Positions 34,688-44,779 are shown, counted from the stretch's first letter. The stretch: DNA of 64,000 nt from CAZHON01 sp964534565 (GCA_964534565.1 CAZHON010000001.1:558001-622000); one strand, 5' to 3'. The notes: generated from the sequence alone by a model not told the origin. Numbers and translations are program-made.

Positions 34688-35623
34688 ATGCGTCGCGTTC
34701 TTGCAATCATTGTTCCCGTCCTTCTGACCGGTTGTTCCTTACTCTCCGGACAAACAATGGAGGGCACAAGTTCTTCGAGTGCTTCTTCTGCAATGGAAAC
34801 GCAAAATGTGTCGTACATTGGAACAGTGACGATTCTAGGTCCCGGCATTGCGACAGAAGGAACCCACCTACTGACACTGGACGACGGACGCGTGATTTTT
34901 ATTGAGAGCGACCTGCTCACACTCAATGATTACATCGGAAAGCAAATTCTCGCATTTGGCTCTGTTCGCCCAACAAGCACAGGAAACGGCATCGTCATGC
35001 GTGTGAACTCCGTCACCATCCTCACCGAATCATCGGACAGCTCTTCATCGGAATCATCTTCTTCAGAAGTGAGCAGCTCGACCACCAGTTCCAGCAGCAG
35101 CTCTTCCGTCGCAACTTCGTCTGCGAAAAGCGTTACTCCCGTCAGTTCCGCTCCCAAGAGCTCGGCACCCGTAGTCAGCAGCGCATCTGCAAAATCGATC
35201 GCTTCCACTGCAGGAACAAGCGGACAAGTAGACGCGAACGTGAAAGCAATGGCAAAGGTTGATGTCTCGGCAACACAATGGACCCAGCAGTACTGCAGTT
35301 CGCACATCGGCTACTGCATCCCTATTCACAAAAACTGGTGGTACACGTCCTTCGGAACAACAGGCTCATCCCTGTGGCACGTTGAAGCAAGTGGTCAGGA
35401 AATTCAGAAGCTTGGAGACGGACCGATCGTGATCAACTTGATCACGGGCAGTCTCGCTTCGCGCGGCATCAGCGACGGAAGCGTACAGGCACAGGGTGAC
35501 TTTGTGGTCGCCTACAAAGAATGGAAGGACAACACGCACTTTGAAGTCTCGGCCCCCGCAGCACTTAAGGCAGCGGTGACGTACATGGCAAAAAGCATCA
35601 CAGCTTACCAAATTGCCCAATAA
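34688..35623 (+). CDS. Lipoprotein with serine-rich linker
   Basis: A 311-residue lipoprotein: signal peptide with lipobox LLTGC (Cys16), a beta-rich domain (about 40-110; a DDGRVIFIESDLLTLNDYIG segment typical of OB-like folds), a very serine-rich linker (about 115-180) and a C-terminal domain (about 195-311; CSSHIGYCIPIHKNWWY). It is followed after 3 nt by a membrane-protein gene in the same operon. Only pyrimidines stand directly before the ATG. Function unknown. Confidence 0.75.
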   Translation: MRRVLAIIVPVLLTGCSLLSGQTMEGTSSSSASSAMETQNVSYIGTVTILGPGIATEGTHLLTLDDGRVIFIESDLLTLNDYIGKQILAFGSVRPTSTGNGIVMRVNSVTILTESSDSSSSESSSSEVSSSTTSSSSSSSVATSSAKSVTPVSSAPKSSAPVVSSASAKSIASTAGTSGQVDANVKAMAKVDVSATQWTQQYCSSHIGYCIPIHKNWWYTSFGTTGSSLWHVEASGQEIQKLGDGPIVINLITGSLASRGISDGSVQAQGDFVVAYKEWKDNTHFEVSAPAALKAAVTYMAKSITAYQIAQ

Positions 35624-35626
35624 TTC

Positions 35627-36043
35627 ATGAACGAACCTTCGTCCCCCATCGACGTGCCTTCCGCATTGCGACCCAAAGACCCACCATCGTGGGAAGCGGT
35701 TGCGAAGCATTCTCCCATGCTTGCGGAAAATACTCCGGCACCATCGGATGATGAGTATCTTCCACTGAACGAAACCCTCCGTCTCTACGCGGGTTGGTTG
35801 CTTGCGTGGTACGGGCTTGTGTATTTGATCGGTGCTTTCCAGGATGAAAAACTTCTGCCATTCACCATCGATTTCATCGACAACCTCTATCGCTCCCCTC
35901 TCACGCTTCAGTTTGCCTTCGGGACGTACCTCTACCTGCTCTTGGGCACGATGCATCGCGCATGGGGACGAGGAATCTTGAAGGGACTCTTCTTGGGAAT
36001 CGTCGGTGTTGGCTTACTGTGGGCGTTTGTGATGTATACATAG
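35627..36043 (+). CDS. Small membrane protein, unknown
   Basis: A 138-residue protein with a polar Pro-rich N-terminus and three membrane segments (about 48-70, 82-106 and 113-136). It starts 3 nt after the lipoprotein stop, so the two are co-expressed. No family recognised. Confidence 0.65.
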   Translation: MNEPSSPIDVPSALRPKDPPSWEAVAKHSPMLAENTPAPSDDEYLPLNETLRLYAGWLLAWYGLVYLIGAFQDEKLLPFTIDFIDNLYRSPLTLQFAFGTYLYLLLGTMHRAWGRGILKGLFLGIVGVGLLWAFVMYT

Positions 36044-36045
36044 AC

Positions 36046-36112
36046 GGCAGTAAGTAGTACGCAGAAAGCAGTAGAGAACGAACCCTACTGCATACTGCTG
36101 GCTGCATACTGT
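36046..36112. repeat. Imperfect inverted/direct repeat cluster (GCAGTA-type)
   Basis: Copies of a GCAGTA/TACTGC-type unit appear several times in opposite orientations around a central stem, CAGTAG (36069-36074) and CTACTG (36085-36090). It fills the gap between two convergent genes and may act as a bidirectional terminator without a T tract. Confidence 0.5.
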
Positions 36113-36116
36113 TTAT

Positions 36117-36758
36117 TTACGACAATCCCAGCTGTTTTCGAATCGCCTCTGCCTCGGATTGTTCGTCCTGCTTCTGTGCTTGCTGAATCGTAAAGGCCTG
36201 CAAATCTTGCCAATCTCCTGCATGCTTCTGTTCCAATCGCTGCAGCTGAAGAAGGTGTTTTGGAGAAAGTTCAGCGAACTTGCGCTGTTCTTCTTCCAAA
36301 ATTTTCTGCAGTTCATCGACCTGGAATTGAGACAACTTTGGAATCGCCTGAATGATGCGCCACTTCTCGTCACGCGTGAGTGAAATGGAACCGCGAAGCA
36401 ATGTGAGGAAGAGCTGTTCATCAAATTGCGTGTCAGGATGTCCCGGCACGATCACATTGTCATTGTTGAGAGCGCCCATGAGCGCACCGAAGCGGTAGTT
36501 ACCCACCTCACCAAGAATGCGGATGTCTTCGTCGTCGTATCCCATCTCCTTTGTCGCAACCACTCCCACAGGTGGAGGTGGTGGGCCCATGTCTTGTGGA
36601 GGAGGAGTTGCATCATCGTCGCCTTGGCCAGTTGCGGCCTGCTGTGGAGGTGGTGGTGGGGATGCGAACACCATCGTTGGGTCGAGTCCGTCCGTTGGAA
36701 CAGGATCACCCGGACGTGGAGGATTCCCGCCGGTCTGTGTTGTTTGGTCATCTGCCAT
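36117..36758 (-). CDS. Hypothetical protein with proline-rich N-terminus and coiled coil
   Basis: A 213-residue soluble protein. Residues 1-70 are disordered and rich in Pro, Gly and Asp (ASPPPPPQQ, GPPPPPVGV). A folded middle (about 75-140) is followed by a Gln/Glu-rich coiled coil (about 140-205). ATG 36758 lies 8 nt after a TACACT box. Downstream of recG on the same strand. Function unknown. Confidence 0.65.
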   Translation of the reverse strand: MADDQTTQTGGNPPRPGDPVPTDGLDPTMVFASPPPPPQQAATGQGDDDATPPPQDMGPPPPPVGVVATKEMGYDDEDIRILGEVGNYRFGALMGALNNDNVIVPGHPDTQFDEQLFLTLLRGSISLTRDEKWRIIQAIPKLSQFQVDELQKILEEEQRKFAELSPKHLLQLQRLEQKHAGDWQDLQAFTIQQAQKQDEQSEAEAIRKQLGLS

Positions 36759-36806
36759 AGGTGCCAAGTGTAGCGACTCAAAGCCCCGTCACACAACGTA
36801 TTTTCG

Positions 36807-38840
36807 TCAAGAAACAGCCCGCGCAACCAAGCCCAATGCTCGCTCGGCAGCCTTTCGCGCTCGAACGACCAGCTCGGGATTGAGCAGGTTTGCAACCGTC
36901 ATCTCGGGCACGCCACTTTGGCGAGTGCCAAAAATTTCTCCCGGTCCACGCAGTTGTAAATCGATCTCCGCCAACTGGAAACCGTTGTCGTACTGTTCCA
37001 TCGCCTTCAGTCGTGGCGAGCGCGCTTGCTCCTTCGTCGTCGCAAAGAGAAAACAGTAACTCTGATGATCACTGCGTCCCACACGACCACGAAACTGATG
37101 CAGCTGCGAAAGACCGAATCGTTCGGCACCTTCGATCACAATGATTGTAGAGTTTGGAACATCGATACCGACTTCGATGACGGCAGTCGACACAAGCAAA
37201 TCAAACTCTTTCTCCTTGAATCGACGCATCGTTTCTTCTTTGTCTTTGGGCAACATGCGACCATGAAGTCCCGTGATGCGTCTGTGGGGAAACGCAGCGG
37301 TGAGACGCGCAACTTCGTCCTGCACATTCCGTACCTCGGTCAGTTCATCGGCCTCCGACATTTCAATGAGAGGACAGATGACGAACACTTGTCGTCCTTC
37401 TTCGATCTGATGATCGATGAATCGTTCGATCGTGGGACGATCGGTCGGTGCCACCACTTTCGTTTGAATCACTTTTCGGTTGCCCGGTTTTTCGAGCAAT
37501 ACCGACAAATCATGATCTCCATAGGCTGTCAGTGCGAGAGTGCGAGGAATCGGAGTCGCAGTCATGGAGAGGAAGTGAGGGCTTCCCTTGGCCTTTAGTC
37601 GCTCTCTCTGCAGTACACCGAAACGGTGCTGCTCATCGACAATGACAAGTTTGAGGTCTTTGAATTGCACACTGTCTTCGATGAGTGCGTGCGTACCGAT
37701 GATGATATCGATGGAGCCCGCAGCCAATTTATCTTTCGTGTCCCGCGCTTCGCTTGCAGGAACCGAACCCGTGAGCAACGCGACACGAGGAAGTTCCGCA
37801 TAGGTATCGCCTTGTTCCAACTGATACTTGTGCAGACTGATGAGCAACCTCGTGATGGTTTGTGCATGTTGGCGTGCGAGTACTTCCGTCGGAACCATGA
37901 GCGCGCACTGTCCCCCCGCCTTCACCACCGTCTCCATCACCGCAACGGCAACGAGTGTTTTTCCGGAACCGACATCTCCCTCGAGCAGGCGCGACATGGG
38001 AACATCCTTCTCCATATCCTTCAGGATTTCGTAAATTGCAATCTTCTGACTCGCAGTCGGCGTGAAGTGGAGTGATGCGAAAAATGTCCTGATCAATTCA
38101 GCGTCCATGGGAATCGCAAGACGCGGCTGATGTTCCTGTTGCCATGTTTTTTTACGCTCCAACGCCTCGCACTGCACCGCGTACATCTGCTCGAATGCGA
38201 ACCGTTCCTTTGCAGCCTGCACTTCAGCGGGCTCATCGGGAAAATGCATCGCGCGGACAGCATCGGCACGAGACAGCAGTTTTTCTTCTTCCACAATTTC
38301 CTCAGGAAGAGTTTCGGGCAGTAACTTGATTGCGTCTTTCACGAGTGCCATTTTTTCACGCAACCATTTGCTGGTGATGCGATCGTGCTGAGGATAGACC
38401 GGCACCAGACGTCCCGCGTGCACGAGTGGGGTGGCGCCGATTTTTTCAAACTGAGGACTCTGTAACTGCAAACGCGAACCGCGCTCGGCAAGCTTTCCTG
38501 TCAGTACCACCTCCATTTCTTCGGCGAGCATGCGTTTGATGTGCGGTTGATTGAACCAAATAACTTCCGCCGTGTCGCCCTCCGTATCGGTAAAGAGTGC
38601 CTGCACCATCTGCTTCCCACCGCGAAGACGCACCAATTTGATGTGGCTCACCGTTCCGCGAATCGTGGCCTTCTCTCCAATATCAATCATGGAAAGAGTT
38701 TGCATCGTACTCAAATCCTCATGTCCGCGCGGAAGGTAGAGAATGAAGTCCTCCACGGTTTTAATATTCATTTCCTTCAGCACCTCAAGGAATTCCTTGG
38801 TGGTATGGAGGACCTCTGCCAGTGGAGTCGAGAGACGCAC
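36807..38840 (-). CDS. recG: ATP-dependent DNA helicase RecG
   Basis: A 677-residue helicase that remodels stalled forks and branched DNA. N-terminal wedge (OB fold) domain: ILYLPRGHEDLSTM and VRLRGGKQMVQALF. Helicase motifs: LLEGDVGSGKTLVA, VPTEVLARQHA, DEQHRFGVLQRE, MTATPIPRTLALTAYGD, TAVIEVGIDVPN and QFRGRVGRSDHQSYC. The GTG at 38840 is chosen because a TATACT box ends 6 nt before it; the longer frame up to 38897 would read through that promoter. Confidence 0.95.
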   Translation of the reverse strand: MRLSTPLAEVLHTTKEFLEVLKEMNIKTVEDFILYLPRGHEDLSTMQTLSMIDIGEKATIRGTVSHIKLVRLRGGKQMVQALFTDTEGDTAEVIWFNQPHIKRMLAEEMEVVLTGKLAERGSRLQLQSPQFEKIGATPLVHAGRLVPVYPQHDRITSKWLREKMALVKDAIKLLPETLPEEIVEEEKLLSRADAVRAMHFPDEPAEVQAAKERFAFEQMYAVQCEALERKKTWQQEHQPRLAIPMDAELIRTFFASLHFTPTASQKIAIYEILKDMEKDVPMSRLLEGDVGSGKTLVAVAVMETVVKAGGQCALMVPTEVLARQHAQTITRLLISLHKYQLEQGDTYAELPRVALLTGSVPASEARDTKDKLAAGSIDIIIGTHALIEDSVQFKDLKLVIVDEQHRFGVLQRERLKAKGSPHFLSMTATPIPRTLALTAYGDHDLSVLLEKPGNRKVIQTKVVAPTDRPTIERFIDHQIEEGRQVFVICPLIEMSEADELTEVRNVQDEVARLTAAFPHRRITGLHGRMLPKDKEETMRRFKEKEFDLLVSTAVIEVGIDVPNSTIIVIEGAERFGLSQLHQFRGRVGRSDHQSYCFLFATTKEQARSPRLKAMEQYDNGFQLAEIDLQLRGPGEIFGTRQSGVPEMTVANLLNPELVVRARKAAERALGLVARAVS

Positions 38841-38983
38841 GAGAGAAGTATACCGTCCGCACCGCTTGAACGAATGCAGAAAAACATACAAAAACACATC
38901 TTTAAATTGTTGTCAGTACGTGCTGACCAATTTACCCAAAAACCGCGTGTGGAAGGGTAAAAGGATTTGTTATACTTTCCTCC

Positions 38984-41900
38984 GTGCGCCGTATTGGTCG
39001 TCCTAAACTTCTTCTCCTCTCTGCAGGAGCTCTTGTCATAGGTGTCGCTCTCCTCTCGACACAGTCAAATCGGTGGTCAGCACAGTTGATCCCCAGCACT
39101 CGCTGTGCCTCAAATGTGATTGATTTCAGTGACTTTACGTACACCGGTTCCTCTACGACAAGTCAGTATCTCTCAAAAGGAGTGGTGATCACCGCTTCCT
39201 CAAGCAATTACGCGTTGCACACAGCAACGTGGGACATTGCAGGAAATTTCTCGGGAAACGTTGTCGGAAGTCCGTCGCTGAAAGCAGATCCGACAAATTT
39301 CTCGGCCGTCGGATTGTGGGTTCCACGCGCCAACCCAGGTGGAACACCAGCGCCCTCTCCTTCTCCGGGAATTACAATCTTCTTTCGTAACGGCAGCAAT
39401 CAGCCTTCACCTGTTGGAGCCTCTGTTTCCAGTCCAATTGTTCTGTATGCAAAAGTATTATCTCAATCTGCCCCTGGTACATACAACGCCGGAACGATTG
39501 CTAGCTACGATGCTTCCAATAATTTGCTGCAAACATTCCCATTGCATAACTATCAAACACATATTGTTTCAGGGAGTGCGATTACGTATCTCACGGGACA
39601 AGGTCAAAACATTGATTCTTTCATCGCTGCGGAAAAAATTCAGTTCACACAGGGGAACGTCGCAAAAATTGTACTGACAGATACGTCACAGGGAACAGGA
39701 GTTGCATTCGACGATTTGTCTTTTCAATCTGCAACTTGCAACGACGCCGCATGTATCAGCGATACTATTCCGTCACTCGTTGCACCGGGACAACCGTTTG
39801 ATGCAACGATCAATATCCAGAACAACGGAAATTCAACCTGGACAGGAGGCAACTACTACCTCGGTTACCCTTCAACGGGAACAAATACCACACCGGCGCA
39901 GTGGGGAATTTCCAACGCAGGAGCATCGTGGCCGGGTTGGCCGAGTGCATCGATCACCCAAGGGACAACCGTACCAGTAGCCGTTCACGGCACTGCACCG
40001 CAAACAAACGGAAGTTACGACTTCAAGTGGCGCATGGTGCTCAATGGCGTCGGCGGCGAAGCGTTCGGCGGAATGTGCGGCAAAACAATTACCGTTCGTC
40101 CGTTGATTGATAACGCATCGTGCGGCTTTGGAGTGTTACCGACGACCGTCACTGCGGGGCAAACTTTCTCCGTCACGATGACTGCGACCAATAATGGAGA
40201 AACATCGTGGACATCGTCGAATTACAGTCTGATCGACCTCAATACCTCTCCTGCTCGGTGGGGCGTTTCGACGGCAGCGATGCAATACTCCCCTATTCCA
40301 CCCGGACAAAGCGCCGCTTTTACATTTGATGTCACAGCGCCTTCGACTCCAGGCACCTATCCATTTCAATGGAAAATGGCGAAGGGAAGTACGGGCTTTG
40401 GACAGGTATGTGACAGCACCATCACGGTCAATCCTCTTATTCTCTCCGCTGATTTTCAAATCGTTTCCGCAACCGGAGCACTCACGGTTGCCAGAGGAGA
40501 GCCGTACACCGTTTCCATCACTGTGAAGAACAACGGACCTGCCAGCGTGAGCGGAACGCTCCTCAACCTGACACAGATCATGGGGTCACGTTTTGCATTC
40601 CAATCGGCAGATGACGGAATCGTCTGTGACGGACAGTATCCGGGTCATACACCATGCAAACTCCCCTTGATGACAAGCGGAGAAACAAAGGAGGTGCGCA
40701 TGAACTTCGTCTCCGTGAATGCCGTCAATGGGACAAGCGTCTGTAACACCACGGGCGATCAGCACAGCATCTACTTTACGATGCCTCAAAATACGACAGA
40801 CCCTGTTTCATCCAACAACTCACTCTATCTTCGCAATGCTCGCATCACCTGCGCCGTCTGTAATGACAGCGCCGACAATGACAACGACGGCAGAACCGAC
40901 TTCCCCAATGATCCCGGCTGCGTAGACGCAAACGACGAGACGGAAACGAACACCACGGACCTCACCCCTGTTCTAACAGCAGATTCGACTGTCTCAACGG
41001 ATGCAAACGGCATCTTCCACATTCATCCTGCCGTAAACAATAGTGGTAGCCAGCAAGCAGACGCTGCTTCCGTGGAAGTGACTGTGACGGGTACAAACCT
41101 CTCGACGGGCACGATGCAGTATGGCTCCCAAGGGTGCGTCGTTGTGTCGGGGAGAACGAACGTGTTCTCCTGCAGTGTCGGACGAATCGCGGCATCGTCT
41201 GTCTCGACGTACAGACCCGAACTGTTCCTCAAGTTCGCCACTCCTCCTGCATGCGGTTCAGACATTACCGTTCAGGCAAAAACCATTCTGGAGAATCCAG
41301 CAGTCACCGTCGACAACAATGCCGCCAACGATCTGCTGAGCATCGTCGTTCCTGTTGCAGCTTGTCCAACATCGAGCGCATCGTCGGTGGCTTCATCCAT
41401 CCCACCATCCTCATCTTCAGAATCATCAACTCCTTCCTCTTCATCTGTTTCCTCTCAGTCACAAAGCAGTTCCTCGCAAGCTTCAGTCGCTTCACAGTCA
41501 AGTAGTAGAAGCTCCGTCTCTACCAGCTCTTCTATCCCCTCCTATTGCTGCATCAGCGGTCGCTGTCAGCAATCGACAAACTGTACGCAGACGTTCGATC
41601 AATGCTTGGCGGTGTGTCTTCAATCTTCATCGTCCAGTTTGAGGATGATCATCGATCCGTCGTACCAGTCATTCTCCTTCCCTGCCATCACCATCATTCA
41701 GCAGCAACGCAGCGAAAGTACTGTCGTGTCATCAGCACCTCCTTCGTTGCCCCCTCCATCGTCCTTCTCCTCACTGCCCCAGGTTGTTGAGGCGCCTACG
41801 TATGCGGAAATTGAAATGAGTGTCAGCTCGTCGTCCGTCTGCAGTGTGAAGATCTGTGAAGAGGGAGGAGAAAAAGCCTGCAATGCAATCGGTCTTTCAT

Positions 41901-42541
41901 GCGTTCCGGTAAACAGTCATTCGTGTTTCGTGTGCATCACAAAAACGCAGCAATCGTCCGCTCCTTCGTTTGCCGCACCTTCATCGGCAGTCACTCTCAC
42001 GGTCTCTAGTAAAGCCCAATCGTCACAGTTCAGCAGTGCTCCTTCGACAATGGTTCTCTCTCCATTCGTTGAATACCCCGCGGCCCCACTGCAACCAGTA
42101 TGTGGAAATGGAGTGTTGGAAGTCGGAGAAACATGCGATCGCGGAACGCAAAACAGCAATGCTTCGGGTGCATCGTGTCGCACGAACTGCACACTTGCAA
42201 AATGTGGTGACGAAATTGTCGATGCTCCGTTTGAACAATGCGATATGGGCAGCCGCAACACGGACTCGCCGAACAGTCTCTGCTCCACAAAATGCACAAA
42301 GCCCGCTCTCAAGGACACACTGACCGCCAGCATCTTCGATCTCCCTGTCTCCATCACGGGCGGACAGCCACAACAACAGAACATTCAACAGCCACAGTAT
42401 CCAACTATCCTCAACCCTCTTATGGCGGCCGCTCCACAGCATGCACCCGTGGGCGCCACGGGTCCTGGGTCACTTCTCGCAATGGCGGCCGGAGCAGCAA
42501 CCGGTGTGTCCTACGTGCGCAGAAAGCGGACTCGATCGTAG
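38984..42541 (+). CDS. Large chimeric surface protein (NBR1-type Ig, DUF11/CARDB-like, Cys-rich repeats)
   Basis: A 1185-residue exported protein. It has an N-terminal membrane signal (about 8-25) and a lectin-like beta domain (about 45-250). Two NBR1-type Ig-like domains follow (about 262-375 and 378-480; ...NNGNSTWTGGNYYLG and NNGETSWTSSNYSLI). Then come two CARDB/DUF11-like domains (about 490-620 and 660-795), separated by one copy of the CNDSADNDNDGRTDFPNDPGC type repeat. After serine-rich linkers come Cys-rich modules, including two DUF4215-type repeats (about 1037-1110; CGNGVLEVGETCDRG, CGDEIVDAPFEQCDMG). The end has a TG-P-G motif, a hydrophobic stretch and a RRKR tail, as in anchored cell-wall proteins. 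GTG start 7 nt after an extended -10 (TGT-TATACT). Confidence 0.82.
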   Translation: MRRIGRPKLLLLSAGALVIGVALLSTQSNRWSAQLIPSTRCASNVIDFSDFTYTGSSTTSQYLSKGVVITASSSNYALHTATWDIAGNFSGNVVGSPSLKADPTNFSAVGLWVPRANPGGTPAPSPSPGITIFFRNGSNQPSPVGASVSSPIVLYAKVLSQSAPGTYNAGTIASYDASNNLLQTFPLHNYQTHIVSGSAITYLTGQGQNIDSFIAAEKIQFTQGNVAKIVLTDTSQGTGVAFDDLSFQSATCNDAACISDTIPSLVAPGQPFDATINIQNNGNSTWTGGNYYLGYPSTGTNTTPAQWGISNAGASWPGWPSASITQGTTVPVAVHGTAPQTNGSYDFKWRMVLNGVGGEAFGGMCGKTITVRPLIDNASCGFGVLPTTVTAGQTFSVTMTATNNGETSWTSSNYSLIDLNTSPARWGVSTAAMQYSPIPPGQSAAFTFDVTAPSTPGTYPFQWKMAKGSTGFGQVCDSTITVNPLILSADFQIVSATGALTVARGEPYTVSITVKNNGPASVSGTLLNLTQIMGSRFAFQSADDGIVCDGQYPGHTPCKLPLMTSGETKEVRMNFVSVNAVNGTSVCNTTGDQHSIYFTMPQNTTDPVSSNNSLYLRNARITCAVCNDSADNDNDGRTDFPNDPGCVDANDETETNTTDLTPVLTADSTVSTDANGIFHIHPAVNNSGSQQADAASVEVTVTGTNLSTGTMQYGSQGCVVVSGRTNVFSCSVGRIAASSVSTYRPELFLKFATPPACGSDITVQAKTILENPAVTVDNNAANDLLSIVVPVAACPTSSASSVASSIPPSSSSESSTPSSSSVSSQSQSSSSQASVASQSSSRSSVSTSSSIPSYCCISGRCQQSTNCTQTFDQCLAVCLQSSSSSLRMIIDPSYQSFSFPAITIIQQQRSESTVVSSAPPSLPPPSSFSSLPQVVEAPTYAEIEMSVSSSSVCSVKICEEGGEKACNAIGLSCVPVNSHSCFVCITKTQQSSAPSFAAPSSAVTLTVSSKAQSSQFSSAPSTMVLSPFVEYPAAPLQPVCGNGVLEVGETCDRGTQNSNASGASCRTNCTLAKCGDEIVDAPFEQCDMGSRNTDSPNSLCSTKCTKPALKDTLTASIFDLPVSITGGQPQQQNIQQPQYPTILNPLMAAAPQHAPVGATGPGSLLAMAAGAATGVSYVRRKRTRS

Positions 42542-42565
42542 AGAAAAGAGGCGTATGCTAACCGC

Positions 42566-42955
42566 ATGGCTGACTTTCTAAGCACCCTCAAAGCGAACGC
42601 TTCTTTATCCGATGACGCGCAAAAGGCCGCAGGCAAAGCCGTCAGTGGAGCGATGGACCCAAAGCATCAGGAATTTTTGGATCTTCTTCTGAAGCTTCTT
42701 GAAGAAAAGAAAATCGTCGCCAACGAGTACCGGTCGTTCTTGAACGAAGAGGTGTATAACAAACTGCAACCGAGTGATCAGGATAAAATCGATGTCGATC
42801 TGATGAACATTGGCCAGGAGCTGGAGCGCATCATTGCATTCCGTTTGTCGAAGGAAACACCGGACTCATCTCCTCAATTGCAAACGATGATCGACTCTCT
42901 TTGGCAAATGAAATCCCGTACCGAAGACAAGGTCGGTGACGTGTTCAAATTTTAA
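42566..42955 (+). CDS. Hypothetical helical protein, 129 aa
   Basis: Soluble, largely alpha-helical protein beginning MADFLSTLKANASLSDDAQK; no family recognised. A TATGCT box ends 6 nt before the ATG. A 50-residue ORF follows 2 nt after the stop, so the two are likely co-expressed. Confidence 0.65.
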   Translation: MADFLSTLKANASLSDDAQKAAGKAVSGAMDPKHQEFLDLLLKLLEEKKIVANEYRSFLNEEVYNKLQPSDQDKIDVDLMNIGQELERIIAFRLSKETPDSSPQLQTMIDSLWQMKSRTEDKVGDVFKF

Positions 42956-42957
42956 TC

Positions 42958-43110
42958 ATGGGAAACAACACAACGACATCGGCAACGAACACTGCGGAAT
43001 CTCCAAAAGAAATTCCTCGGGAAAAAATGGTGTTGATGCAAAAGACACATGTCGAACTCGAAAAACTGCGTTCACAAGTAGAGGCTGGGGATCAGACCTC
43101 AGATAACTGA
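42958..43110 (+). CDS. Small protein, 50 aa
   Basis: Begins MGNNTTTSATNTAESPKEIP and continues into a charged helix (KTHVELEKLRSQVEAGD), ending in TGA. It starts 2 nt after the preceding stop and overlaps the convergent miaA end by 12 bp. The tight spacing and helical, neighbour-like composition support translation. Confidence 0.5.
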   Translation: MGNNTTTSATNTAESPKEIPREKMVLMQKTHVELEKLRSQVEAGDQTSDN

Positions 43111-44055
43111 TGCGCCGTCTACCCAATGAATGCGATCGTCGCGTTTCCACCACGTCATCTGTCTCTTTGCGTATTTGCGTGTCACGGAACTCACTTTTTC
43201 CACGAGAGCCGGATAGTCCTCTTGTTTCTTTCCATTCTTGATCCACTGCATCACTTCGCGGTAGCCATGACTCTGCATACCAGGATCTTCTTCGGTGTAG
43301 CCCTCTTTGATGAGTCCTTCGACTTCCTCAATCCATCCGGACTTGAGAAGGATCGGCGTACGAGCATTGATGCGCTCAATGATGACATCGCGTGGCCACT
43401 TGAGTCCGTAGAGCAGAATGTCATACGCAGACGTCACCTGTTTTTTCAGAGCGGATGGAGGCATGCCCGTTGAACGGTAGAGCTCCATTGCACGAACGAG
43501 ATAGCGCTTATTTTTCGGAGAAAATGCTTCGGCAGTTTCAGGATCAACCTCTTTCAGCGTCGCATACAAAAACTTTCCTTGGTCTCGATCATACTCGTGC
43601 GAAATTTCTGCGCGCAGTTCGGGATCAACCGATGGAAGCGGCTGCAATCCATCGATGACCGACGAAGCATAGAGCATGGAACCGCCGACCAAGATCGGTA
43701 CATGGCCACGCGCTTGAATCGCCTCCACAAGCGGAGTCGCTTGCTCTTGGTACCACGCGATCGTCGCTTCTTCTTTTGGATCCAGCACCGAAAATAAATG
43801 ATGTGGTACACCACGCATTTCTTCTTCCGTAATTTTTGCGGTTCCGACATCGAGTCCTTTAAAAAGCTGACGTGAATCACAGTTCACGATCTCTGCAGGC
43901 TTGCCTTGAGCTTTGCAGGCATCAGCAACGGCTAAAGAGAAAGCAGTTTTACCGCTCGCAGTCGGTCCCAAGATTGCGATCAAAGGGAACGAGGTGCTTC
44001 GCAGGAATGCCGGCAATGGAACAAGCCAATCAGACACGTGTACATTTGACCACAA
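43099..44055 (-). CDS. miaA: tRNA dimethylallyltransferase
   Basis: A 318-residue enzyme that adds dimethylallyl to A37 of tRNAs reading UNN codons. Motifs: P-loop ILGPTASGKTAFSLA, VNCDSRQLFKGLDVGTAK, GVPHHLFSVLDP, ILVGGSMLYASSVIDG, and the C-terminal KRYAKRQMTWWKRD. The family normally begins a few residues before the P-loop, so the start (TTG 44055 or GTG 44037) is uncertain. The substrate class is represented here by tRNA-Ser(TGA). Confidence 0.95.
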   Translation of the reverse strand: MWSNVHVSDWLVPLPAFLRSTSFPLIAILGPTASGKTAFSLAVADACKAQGKPAEIVNCDSRQLFKGLDVGTAKITEEEMRGVPHHLFSVLDPKEEATIAWYQEQATPLVEAIQARGHVPILVGGSMLYASSVIDGLQPLPSVDPELRAEISHEYDRDQGKFLYATLKEVDPETAEAFSPKNKRYLVRAMELYRSTGMPPSALKKQVTSAYDILLYGLKWPRDVIIERINARTPILLKSGWIEEVEGLIKEGYTEEDPGMQSHGYREVMQWIKNGKKQEDYPALVEKVSSVTRKYAKRQMTWWKRDDRIHWVDGASVI

Positions 44056-44140
44056 ACCTCAGCATTTGCCTACTGCTGAAAACGCGAATTTTGGCGTAGA
44101 ATACATCTGAATCTACTGCGTATCCCCCCCCTCACCACGT

Positions 44141-44779
44141 ATGCACCCATCCATCCAGTCCGTCGCGAAGAATATCAACCGCGGAACACTCACCCCTCAG
44201 AACTTCATCATCCCGACTGTCATCGAAAAGACGCAGTTTGGCGAACGCGTGTACGACATCTACTCCCGTTTGATGGAAGAACGCATCGTGTTCCTCGGAA
44301 CGCAAATCAACGATGATGTGGCAAACGCAGTCATCGCACAGTTCCTCTTCCTCGAGAAGGAAGATGCAAAGAAAGACATCACCCTCTACGTAAACTCTCC
44401 GGGCGGACAGGTCACGTCCACTATGGCGATGTACGACACCATGCAGTACGTGCAGCCCGACGTCTCCACAGTCTGTCTCGGTATGGCCGCAAGCGGAGGA
44501 GCAATGATTCTTCTCGGTGGAGCAAAGGGAAAGCGTTTTGCACTCCCCCACTCTGAAATCATGATCCACCAGCCTCTTGGTGGAACGGAGGGTCAAGCAA
44601 CGGACATTGCGATTCACGCCGAGCACATCATCAACATGAAAAACACGCTCAACGAATTGATCGCGAAGCACACAGGCAAGAAAGTTGCCGATGTTGCCTT
44701 GGACACGGAACGCGACAAGTTCCTCACAGCCCAGGAAGCATTGAAGTACGGGTTGATCGACAAGATTATTTCTCGCTAA
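44141..44779 (+). CDS. clpP: ATP-dependent Clp protease proteolytic subunit
   Basis: A 212-residue serine peptidase forming the ClpP barrel. Catalytic residues are visible: Ser118 in GMAASGGAMILL (most ClpP have ASMGA) and His143 in SEIMIHQPLGG, with an Asp in the following acidic region. RIVFLGTQINDDVAN and ITLYVNSPGGQVT are conserved. About 20 residues longer at the N-terminus than mature ClpP, consistent with a propeptide. A terminator follows. Confidence 0.95.
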   Translation: MHPSIQSVAKNINRGTLTPQNFIIPTVIEKTQFGERVYDIYSRLMEERIVFLGTQINDDVANAVIAQFLFLEKEDAKKDITLYVNSPGGQVTSTMAMYDTMQYVQPDVSTVCLGMAASGGAMILLGGAKGKRFALPHSEIMIHQPLGGTEGQATDIAIHAEHIINMKNTLNELIAKHTGKKVADVALDTERDKFLTAQEALKYGLIDKIISR

